A DNA stretch of 64,000 nt from Methylotenera_A sp963701715 (GTDB taxonomy: Bacteria; Pseudomonadota; Gammaproteobacteria; Burkholderiales; Methylophilaceae). Each line of letters opens with the position of its first letter. The stretch's first letter is position 1. The stretch is from positions 97,201 through 161,200 of the forward strand of contig CAVPAX010000009.1 in assembly GCA_963701715.1 (NCBI GenBank). The letters are read 5' to 3'. Under the pieces are notes generated by a model, which worked only from the letters and a program-made list of their open reading frames with translations, was not told the origin of the DNA and searched no databases. The translations under genes and the position numbers were made by a program. This document shows, one piece after another, positions 35,235-41,541 of the stretch.

Positions 35235-36035
35235 GTGTTGCATACATATAAAACTAATGATGCGAATCTAGGACTTCGCATCTCAATTATACTGCATGCA
35301 ATATTTGTTTGCATCTTGGCCTTGATGCGGCATAACATTCCATCCGATACCATGCCAAAGCAATATGTGGAGGTTGCCAGTCTTATATTGAAGCCAGCTT
35401 CCAAAAGTGATATTTTTTCCCGTCCCAATCAGCCGGAGAATACGGTACCACCTATACCGAAGAGAGAAAAAATACAGCCTCGCCCTGAAGATGATCCTAA
35501 AATAAATCAAACTCCCGATTTGTCAGATTCTTCAAGCGATAATTTAGGTCCAATATTGAAAGCAGGAGATTCTGACTCTGGGCCAGGCGAGGGTAGCTCC
35601 GAATTCGGAACAGGACCCGTTGGGGGCAGGCTTGGCTCAGGAAATGGCACAGGAACTGCGGTTGCAGGTTCAGGTGATGGTGCTGGTACAGATGGATTGA
35701 GTTCAGGAGGCTACGGAGAGGGCGGTGTTGGTCCGGGCGATGATGGCTTGTGGAATGAATATGGCCGCAAACTGCTAAGCGTTTGTGAGCGCTTCAAGCG
35801 TTATCCCCCAGTGGCAATAAGGCGTGGATGGCAAGGTACGGCGGAAGTGTTAATCCATTTTTCCTCAGATGGCAAAACAATTAGCGTGACTATAGATAAA
35901 TCATCGGGTCATAATGTGCTCGATGAGCAAGCGATTGAAATGGTTAGAAAAGGCGTAGATGAGCTTCCTTTACCCAGTAATTATCAAGGCAGAGATGTGA
36001 AGCTAATCATACCGATTGATTTTAAACTTGAATAA
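35235..36035 (+). CDS. tonB: TonB-like energy transducer with glycine-rich linker
   Basis: This 266-residue protein has one N-terminal TM (LRISIILHAIFVCILALM), a short Pro-containing part (ENTVPPIPKREKIQPRPEDD) and a Gly/Ser/Asp-rich linker (residues ~115-175), instead of the usual long Pro-Lys/Glu linker. The C-terminal TonB domain reads FKRYPPVAIRRGWQGTAEVL and EQAIEMVRKGVDELPLP. It would span the periplasm and open a TonB-dependent receptor, none of which is in this window. Being next to xoxF suggests metal or metallophore uptake; this is inference. Confidence 0.85.
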   Translation: MLHTYKTNDANLGLRISIILHAIFVCILALMRHNIPSDTMPKQYVEVASLILKPASKSDIFSRPNQPENTVPPIPKREKIQPRPEDDPKINQTPDLSDSSSDNLGPILKAGDSDSGPGEGSSEFGTGPVGGRLGSGNGTGTAVAGSGDGAGTDGLSSGGYGEGGVGPGDDGLWNEYGRKLLSVCERFKRYPPVAIRRGWQGTAEVLIHFSSDGKTISVTIDKSSGHNVLDEQAIEMVRKGVDELPLPSNYQGRDVKLIIPIDFKLE

Positions 36036-36163
36036 ATTCAAGCTTAACATTCATGGCCATAGAGTCCACATAGGTTAGTTATCTTCATCAAAGGCAAAGA
36101 TTGCAAAGAGTAAAACTAAAGCAATTTTCTGCCTTCAGAACTTTAGTTTCAAAAATTAACCAC

Positions 36164-36193
36164 AAAAAAAGGCACCCTTACAGAGTGCCTTTT
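36164..36193 (-). terminator. terminator of the PepSY gene
   Basis: GGCAC (36171-36175) pairs with GTGCC (36185-36189), flanked by A7 and T4 so that the stem extends; on the minus strand it ends in a long T-run. It is 20 nt beyond the PepSY stop and could also stop tonB transcripts. Confidence 0.8.
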
Positions 36194-36212
36194 GTGCTGA
36201 AGTGATTTGTAA

Positions 36213-36735
36213 TTACTGTTCTACACCAATCTGATATATTTCTTGTTCAGGATTTTCCTCCAGTTTGCCAGTCACTGCGTCCACTTCTACTTCCCATTTC
36301 CTTGCCATCGGCAGTTTTGATGTCGAATTCATAGGAAGGGTTGCCATTAGCTTCGATAGAAAACTCTGAATCTACAACTTCACCTGCGTATTTAGCCAGT
36401 GCGGTCTTTCTAGCTTCATCCTGAGTGATTTTGGCCTTACTCTTAAATGCAGGGTCATCCGCGTTAGCAACTTCCTGCTCTTCCTCAATGACTTTGCCGG
36501 ATTTAGCCAGGCATTCAACTTCCCATTCCTTACCATCTTTACCCTTAATGTCGAATTCGTACTGGGCTTTACCCTCGCTGATTTCAGCCTCAAGTGTAAG
36601 CACCTCACCTGGATGTTTTGCCAAAGCCGCTTTCATACAGGTTTCCATTTTTCCTGAATGTGCATGCCCGCCAGCGTAAACAAGCGTGCTTGAAAACGTA
36701 GAAACTAACGCTAGTAATACTAATTTCTTGTTCAT
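36213..36735 (-). CDS. periplasmic protein with two PepSY domains, one frameshift near the C-terminus
   Basis: A signal peptide (MNKKLVLLALVSTFSSTLVY) precedes two PepSY-like repeats, KHPGEVLTLEAEISEGKAQY with EFDIKGKDGKEWEVECLA, and KYAGEVVDSEFSIEANGNPS with YEFDIKTADGKE. Near 36298 an A-run has one extra base, so the reading as printed ends SDWQTGGKS at 36247; removing it restores EWEVEVDAVTGKLEENPEQE and IYQIGVEQ ending at 36213, as in the remnant at 15088. ATG 36735 (with GGAGA upstream) is preferred over an upstream start. PepSY proteins often inhibit proteases or accompany redox systems; the role here is unknown. Confidence 0.8.
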
Positions 36736-36847
36736 TTGAATCTCCTTATATCTAACAAAAAAACCTATTATCGATAATGCATGATATAGCGATATTTTAT
36801 AAAAATCGTTGATGCAAATCAATAAACTATTGATTTATATAGATAAA

Positions 36848-36893
36848 GTGGTTGTATACAGCCAATTGGGGTGGGTGTGTACAACCAATATTT
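36848..36893 (+). repeat. GTGGTTGTA dispersed motif, copy 4
   Basis: GTGGTTGTATACAGCCAATT, then GGGGTGGGTGTGTACAACCA. It lies about 115 bp upstream of the PepSY gene start, in its probable control region. Confidence 0.6.
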
Positions 36894-36996
36894 CATGCTA
36901 AATCGCAAATTGAGCAAATGCGAATATTTTGTTATCTCGTTCGCAGGGCGTTATCACTTAAAGGTGCTGCGCCACATCAAGCAATCTTTCATTCAG

Positions 36997-37063
36997 CCCC
37001 ATTTTTTAACGTTAACTTAGTATAATGTTTTGTAAATTACAAGATTTGATGGGTCACTAAAAC
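36997..37063. repeat. duplicated upstream segment, copy B
   Basis: It matches 14941-15010 (start CCCCATTTTTTAAC, then GTTAACTTAGTATAATG). On the minus strand it carries a TATACT -10-like box and a perfect TTGTAAATTTACAA palindrome. In copy A this segment leads into thpR; here there is no gene behind it, so it is probably a promoter remnant. Confidence 0.75.
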
Positions 37064-37103
37064 ATGCATAAAATGGGCCAATCCAGCGTACATCTTAACG
37101 GTC

Positions 37104-37484
37104 ATGCTATTTCGTTTCGCTGCTGACGGAGTGCTCCTGCTCCATCTGGCCTTCATTCTGTTTGCCCTTTTGGGCGGCATAATGGCAGCATGGCGCCGCT
37201 GGACCTTCTTAATCCATCTTCCAGCTGCCGCTTGGGGGTTCTTTGTTGAGTTCACTGGCCGCCTCTGCCCGCTTACACATTTAGAGAACTACTTTCGCAT
37301 CAAAGCGGGGTTGTCCGGCTACACAGAGAGCTTTGTTGAGCACTATTTGCTGGACGTCATCTATCCTTCCGGCCTTACACGAGAGATTCAGTTCGCGCTT
37401 GCCGGAATAGTCGTTATCGTTAATATCGCAATCTATAGTTGGCTCTTCTTTCGTCGGCGTGTTGGGTACGTAAGAGATGCATAA
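37104..37484 (+). CDS. DUF2784 family membrane protein
   Basis: This 126-residue protein fits DUF2784: VLLLHLAFILFALLGGIMAA, HLPAAAWGFFVEFTGRLCPL and SFVEHYLLDVIYPSGLTREI are the family blocks, with about four membrane helices. Function unknown. It ends 9 nt before acylphosphatase on the same strand, so the two may share a transcript. Confidence 0.85.
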   Translation: MLFRFAADGVLLLHLAFILFALLGGIMAAWRRWTFLIHLPAAAWGFFVEFTGRLCPLTHLENYFRIKAGLSGYTESFVEHYLLDVIYPSGLTREIQFALAGIVVIVNIAIYSWLFFRRRVGYVRDA

Positions 37485-37493
37485 TCTTTCCAC

Positions 37494-37778
37494 ATGATGA
37501 CAATCTCGCCACATAAAAAGCTGCGCCTCGCGATTTACGGCCGTGTACAGGGTGTGTTTTTCCGTAATTCGATGTGTCATGAAGCCCGTAAATTAGGGGT
37601 TAGCGGTTGGGTAAGAAACCGTAGCGATGGCTCGGTAGAAGCAGCAGTGCATGGCAGCTCAGTTGCCGTAGATGCTCTTGTGCGTTGGGCGCAACATGGC
37701 CCTGAGCTTGCATATGTGGAACGGGTCGAAATCGGGTTGGATGATGGCAACTTTAACGGCTTCGAAGTTATTGGGTAG
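37494..37778 (+). CDS. acyP: acylphosphatase
   Basis: This 94-residue enzyme hydrolyses acyl phosphates. The phosphate-binding loop YGRVQGVFFRNSMCHEA holds the catalytic Arg, and GWVRNRSDGSVEAAVHG holds the catalytic Asn. Length and fold are normal. Two ATG codons are adjacent at the start (37494 and 37497). Confidence 0.92.
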   Translation: MMTISPHKKLRLAIYGRVQGVFFRNSMCHEARKLGVSGWVRNRSDGSVEAAVHGSSVAVDALVRWAQHGPELAYVERVEIGLDDGNFNGFEVIG

Positions 37779-37881
37779 CGGCCGTTGACCAACAAGTGAA
37801 TCAATAGCAAGATTCAGCCAAAAAACGAAGCCTTCGTTTTCCATATCCAAATCTATATTTTATAATTCCAGGGAATACGCT

Positions 37882-38388
37882 ATGAATGTCATGCCTAGAT
37901 TCTTATGTGACGAAATGCTTGGCCGGCTATGCCACTATCTGCGTGCTGCCGGTTATGATGCGCTGCTCGCGCGAGATGGCGCAAGTGACGCAGAGCTGCT
38001 GCAGCAATGTCATACTGAAGGGCGCTATTTCCTAACACAGGATATGCTGGTGCGAGAACACAAGGCAGCGCGCGATGTGGCGCTGATTCTGCCGCCCGTA
38101 GATCTGAATCACTTGGCTGCATTATTGACTGAATACTACCATCTGGATTGGCTGGGCCATGCTTTCACGCGGTGCCTAGTGGATAACACCCGACTGGAAA
38201 TCGCGGATGACGCTGCGTTGGCGCATGCGCCGGCCGATGTGCTCAGGTCAGGGGGGCCGCTATTTCACTGTCCAACATGCGGGCGAATCTACTGGCACGG
38301 TTCGCACTATAAACGCATGCATGCCAAGCTGGTTGCTTGGCAAACAGCTAGAAAAACTCCATCGACTTATTCCTCTGTAGAGGTTTGA
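37882..38388 (+). CDS. Mut7-C RNase-domain (PIN-like) protein
   Basis: This 168-residue protein matches the Mut7-C domain: RFLCDEMLGRLCHYLRAAGY with the acidic residue after the first strand, a second acidic cluster (GASDAELLQQ), YFLTQDMLVREH, and a C-terminal zinc-binding part (FHCPTCGRIYWHGSHYKRM). Such proteins are predicted nucleases that act on RNA. No antitoxin-like partner is adjacent. Confidence 0.85.
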   Translation: MNVMPRFLCDEMLGRLCHYLRAAGYDALLARDGASDAELLQQCHTEGRYFLTQDMLVREHKAARDVALILPPVDLNHLAALLTEYYHLDWLGHAFTRCLVDNTRLEIADDAALAHAPADVLRSGGPLFHCPTCGRIYWHGSHYKRMHAKLVAWQTARKTPSTYSSVEV

Positions 38389-38482
38389 ACCGCTGTATTA
38401 TTGAGTGGCGTACTCTCGAAGTTGTCGCCTTTTAACACTTTGATTGTTCTAAGCTGCTTGAACCCAGCTCAAATCCATCAAC

Positions 38483-38519
38483 TGCCCTGCAATCTAATAT
38501 CCATGTGCCTCGCAGGGCA
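38483..38519. repeat. 37-nt hairpin repeat copy
   Basis: TGCCCTGC and GCAGGGCA pair perfectly (8 bp) around a loop with the conserved TAATATCCATG core. It lies downstream of the Mut7-C gene and 44 bp from the 3' end of the small protein gene at 38563. Confidence 0.85.
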
Positions 38520-38562
38520 TTAATTATTGGCCTGTTCCGGCCTTATCTTGCCTGCTTTCTGG

Positions 38563-38712
38563 TTAAAAGCCTTCGTCTTCAACCGCATTAATTGTGTAGT
38601 AACTTTCTTCGCGGCTTTCGTTCAGTTTGGCAACCTCTTCTACAGCTACTTCATAGTTAAGATATGCATACTCTAATTGGTTTTGTTTGTTGATCACTTG
38701 GTAAATTGTCAT
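38563..38712 (-). CDS. 49-residue acidic protein, paralogue 1
   Basis: The sequence starts MTIYQVINKQNQLEYAYLNY and has a conserved LNESREESYYTINAVEDE. AAGGAGCG precedes the ATG. Two similar genes lie at 39030 and 41006, sharing the N-terminal IYQV block and an acidic tail. No known family is recognised. The repeated occurrence and ribosome sites support real expression. Confidence 0.75.
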   Translation of the reverse strand: MTIYQVINKQNQLEYAYLNYEVAVEEVAKLNESREESYYTINAVEDEGF

Positions 38713-38950
38713 TTTTCGCTCCTTAACACATCGTTAAATTAACTACATCACAGTGTGTATTGAGCAAGTACTAAGCCAGCAATCGATTTATTATAATTAT
38801 ATTATATATTTCAATAGGTTACAATAAATCCTCTGGCAAAATTGATAATAAATCAAGGTGAATTTTAGAGAAAAGTTGTTTGAGGATTCGTCAACACTGT
38901 GCAAATATTGACGATTATATTAAATGCATGTTCGGATCGCGCGATTAGCA

Positions 38951-38986
38951 GGCCTAAAAGCCAATATCCATAAGGCCTGCAGGGCA
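38951..38986. repeat. 37-nt hairpin repeat copy, diverged
   Basis: GGCCT, then AAAAGCCAATATCCAT, AAGGCC and TGCAGGGCA. The loop core is conserved; the stem has shifted to GGCCT/AGGCC while the old right arm remains. Confidence 0.65.
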
Positions 38987-39029
38987 AGTGCCTTAGGTAG
39001 GTTGCTGATTCAAATCAAGCGTTTTTCAG

Positions 39030-39179
39030 TTAATCATCTTCCAGCTCCAGCACATTCACAAAAAAGTAATGGTCTTCGCGGCTTTCATTCAGCATCTCGA
39101 CTTCTTCCGCAGCATTTTCATAGGTTAGAAATGCATATAGCGGAAGGTTTTGCTCGTTGACTACCTGATAAATCATCAT
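39030..39179 (-). CDS. 49-residue acidic protein, paralogue 2
   Basis: It starts MMIYQVVNEQNLPLYAFLTY and continues ENAAEEVEMLNESREDHYFF, close to the gene at 38563 (IYQV, LNESRE, acidic tail). AAGGGGG lies 6 nt before the ATG pair. The 318-bp spacing between the two genes holds a 37-nt hairpin. Function unknown. Confidence 0.75.
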   Translation of the reverse strand: MMIYQVVNEQNLPLYAFLTYENAAEEVEMLNESREDHYFFVNVLELEDD

Positions 39180-39430
39180 TTTGTACCCCCTTAGCACTTA
39201 GGTTGATCAATGGTGTGTTACATCTGGTGTTCAGCAAAAATCAGGCCAAAAAACACAATTGATTCAATAAGTTAATAAAATTCCCCTATGAATTATTATT
39301 CATCAGGTTATTCATTTTATTTAAGGTAAATTCTAGATAGGCTGCAAGGCGGTGATGCATCAAGTTTGTGCAAATGTACGCAGGGCGCAATCAGTTTAAT
39401 GCGTTGCGCCGTATAAATTACGTTTGAAAA

Positions 39431-39613
39431 TTATGGAATGCCAATAACTTTAAGGTATTCTTCAAGCGTGAGGGCGAGTTTTTGAAGGGAGCCAGTGACT
39501 TCATCTAACTGGGTGTTTGAATCCAGATGCAGTTTCTCAAGTAAAGCTTTGTGTTTTTCAACGGCATCCACATGCTCTTTAAATTTTGCGTCTTTTAAAT
39601 CCTGTTTAGTCAT
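39431..39613 (-). CDS. 60-residue predicted helical protein
   Basis: A short protein (MTKQDLKDAKFKEHVDAVEK, then HKALLEKLHLDSNTQLDEVT) of charged, heptad-like helices. ATG 39613 has GGAG 10 nt upstream; an in-frame ATG at 39628 would add five residues. No family is recognised. Confidence 0.55.
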   Translation of the reverse strand: MTKQDLKDAKFKEHVDAVEKHKALLEKLHLDSNTQLDEVTGSLQKLALTLEEYLKVIGIP

Positions 39614-39713
39614 TGCCAATTTCTCCATCGGTAAGTATTCACTATAGCACTCGTTTGAGTGCGTGGGTATTACAAAATATCGAAATTCGACGTAATTTCA
39701 CGTATTTCTATCA

Positions 39714-39749
39714 TGCCTGCAAGGCAATATCCATGCGGTCTGCAGTGCA
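39714..39749. repeat. 37-nt hairpin repeat copy
   Basis: TGCCTGCAAGG, the CAATATCCATGCGG core, and TCTGCAGTGCA. The stem is imperfect but the core is identical. It lies about 95 bp upstream of the SOUL gene. Confidence 0.7.
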
Positions 39750-39844
39750 TAACGTTTTGTAATGTAAAGCTATTGAATTAAATCTCTTAACGCCACTCAT
39801 AGTATATGGTGTTATATAATTTTTAACAAGTCAGGAGCAATCTA

Positions 39845-40468
39845 GTGTGGTTACGTATAATGTTAGTATGTTGTTTCTTCACCTTATTTGGAACACAAGC
39901 CGCTATGGCGATTGAGGAACCAAAATACACGGTAACCGAAAAATCGAATGATTTTGAGTTGCGCGCTTATAGCCCGATGATTGTTGCGGAAACCTTGGTA
40001 GAAGGTGATCTGGATAAAGCCTCAAACAGCGGGTTTAAGGTAATTGCAGATTATATTTTTGGTAATAACACATCGCGCAATGGCGCTAGTGAGAAGATTA
40101 GTATGACTGCGCCAGTAACCATGGAACCTAAAAGTGAGAAAATCAGCATGACCGCGCCAGTGAGCATGCAAGAGATGGCGGGTAAATGGCGCATGCATTT
40201 TGTAATGCCTAGCCAATACACACTTGAAACCTTGCCCGTGCCTAATAATAAAGCGGTGATGCTGCGTGAACTACCTGCCAAAAATTTTGCGGTGGTACGC
40301 TTTTCCGGTTTGGCGGGCGAGGCTAAAACAGCTAAAAAAACCGAGGAATTGCTGGCTTGGCTTGCTGCAAAGAAAATTAAACCTATCGGCACGCCTGAAC
40401 TGGCGCGCTATAACCCGCCGTGGACTTTGCCATTTTTAAGGCGCAATGAGGTGATGGTGGAGTATTAA
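39845..40468 (+). CDS. SOUL heme-binding family protein, exported
   Basis: This 207-residue protein starts at GTG (AGGAG 7 nt upstream) with a signal peptide ending QAAMAIEE. The SOUL/HBP pattern follows: EPKYTVTEKSNDFELRAYSP, then two copies of EKISMTAPV near residues 80-101, and ELARYNPPWTLPFLRRNEVM. SOUL proteins bind heme or tetrapyrroles in some organisms. The gene ends just before a 37-nt hairpin. Confidence 0.88.
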   Translation: MWLRIMLVCCFFTLFGTQAAMAIEEPKYTVTEKSNDFELRAYSPMIVAETLVEGDLDKASNSGFKVIADYIFGNNTSRNGASEKISMTAPVTMEPKSEKISMTAPVSMQEMAGKWRMHFVMPSQYTLETLPVPNNKAVMLRELPAKNFAVVRFSGLAGEAKTAKKTEELLAWLAAKKIKPIGTPELARYNPPWTLPFLRRNEVMVEY

Positions 40469-40481
40469 GTGTTAGTTTATA

Positions 40482-40518
40482 TGCTCTGTAAGCCAATATC
40501 CATGCGGCTAGCAGAGCA
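40482..40518. repeat. 37-nt hairpin repeat copy with compensatory change
   Basis: TGCTCTGT and GCAGAGCA flank AAGCCAATATCCATGCGG. Compared with the 38483 copy the C-G pair has become T-A on both arms, so the stem is kept. It sits 13 bp after the SOUL stop. Confidence 0.85.
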
Positions 40519-40524
40519 TGAAAT

Positions 40525-40917
40525 TTAGATGGCTTTGGTTTCGCTTTTAATCACGTTGATTAATGCTGCAAAAATCATGATGTACTCTATGATAAGCAGT
40601 ATAAACAGTTTTTCTTCCGGCACGCCAGCCAGCGCTGTGAATGCAAGCATGAGTGCATTGGTGAAAATGCTGATTACGATAAAAAGGCCGATCAGTTTAG
40701 TTCTTAGGCCAAAAAGATAAAACTGTGCGACAAAGCTTAAGCCGACCACTGTTTCAAGGTTGATGCCGCCGTTAAGGTTTTTATTGGCGAGATTAAGCGC
40801 GATATACAATGCTGCCAGTACAAATGCTGCAGGAAGCCTTACCGGCATGCCGGTGCCATCGTGCCTTAGCCTTAATGCCAGCCAGGCATGGATTAATATT
40901 GCAGTAATCAGTTTCAT
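40525..40917 (-). CDS. hypothetical integral membrane protein
   Basis: A 130-residue protein has about four membrane helices: FVLAALYIALNLANK, VVGLSFVAQFYLFGL, IGLFIVISIFTNALMLAFTA and FILLIIEYIMIFAALINVI. No family is recognised. ATG 40917 is the likely start. It is convergent with the SOUL gene. Confidence 0.65.
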   Translation of the reverse strand: MKLITAILIHAWLALRLRHDGTGMPVRLPAAFVLAALYIALNLANKNLNGGINLETVVGLSFVAQFYLFGLRTKLIGLFIVISIFTNALMLAFTALAGVPEEKLFILLIIEYIMIFAALINVIKSETKAI

Positions 40918-41005
40918 TTCGTGTTCCTAAAACTAAATCGGTAACAGCGGACCGTGCTTTATGTTATGCATAAATCAGGCCAAAAATTCAATGCTTTTGG
41001 TATTC

Positions 41006-41167
41006 TTAATCAGACGGCCAATCCGATTCCGATTCCAGTTCTTCCACATGGTAGTAGTGGCTTGTATCCCACATGGTGAACGTCTGCGCGCTTTGCATGG
41101 CTTTTTGCAAATCCATAAATTCGCAATACACCTGGTTTTCTTCATCCAGCACTTGATAGATTGTCAT
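41006..41167 (-). CDS. 53-residue acidic protein, paralogue 3
   Basis: It starts MTIYQVLDEENQVYCEFMDL and ends HVEELESESDWPSD. It shares the MTIYQV beginning, an aromatic centre (SHYYHVEE) and an acidic end with the proteins at 38563 and 39030. It has drifted most in the middle. GAGGTATGTG before the ATG gives a weak ribosome site. Confidence 0.7.
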   Translation of the reverse strand: MTIYQVLDEENQVYCEFMDLQKAMQSAQTFTMWDTSHYYHVEELESESDWPSD

Positions 41168-41541
41168 CACATACCTCATTTGTTAACTGAGCAGTATTAA
41201 AAGTTACATCGGCATGTTTGCAGCAAACTTTAAGAAAAATGCAGCCTCGTTTGTTTTAAAAATCGACGAGTTTGTTGCTACATTCAGACAATGTTAATAA
41301 TTCACAATACATAACCACCCTATGTTATTGACGCAATAAGGTATTCGTGCGAGTATAAAAGGCCAAACTAATGTAGTGTTATGGGTATATAAAGCTGTTT
41401 TTTTCACTGGTTTAGGTATATGGAAAAAATAGCGTTCGTTTGCAAGGAGAACAGAACTTGAAAATGACGATACAGCAAAATATTAAGGAATTTAATCAAC
41501 CTTTGTGCTTAGCACTATCTGGCAGCGTACTTTAAGATTAC
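41168..41541. other. upstream spacer of the AsmA fusion gene
   Basis: No gene or known motif is certain. TTGACG (41328) and TATAAA (41354) are 20 bases apart, too far for a normal sigma-70 pair. A 23-codon frame at 41464 (MTIQQNIKEFNQPLCLALSG) may be chance. Confidence 0.4.

Larger units (their letters stand above)
36736..37103. other. intergenic region with two repeat elements
   Basis: Besides the GTGGTTGTA motif at 36848 and the duplicated segment at 36997, nothing else is recognised. On the minus strand from 37006 a 14-codon frame (MGLNERLLDVAQHL) starts inside the duplicated segment, possibly a gene-start remnant. Confidence 0.5.

Noticed and set aside
37882..38388. Mut7-C protein as the toxin of a toxin-antitoxin pair.
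   Set aside because: No small partner gene lies directly next to it on the same strand; the closest small gene is on the other strand and has paralogues elsewhere.
12419..40518. The CAATATCCATG repeats as a CRISPR array.
   Set aside because: Copies are widely scattered, lie between unrelated genes, have palindromic arms and no regular spacers; no cas genes are present.
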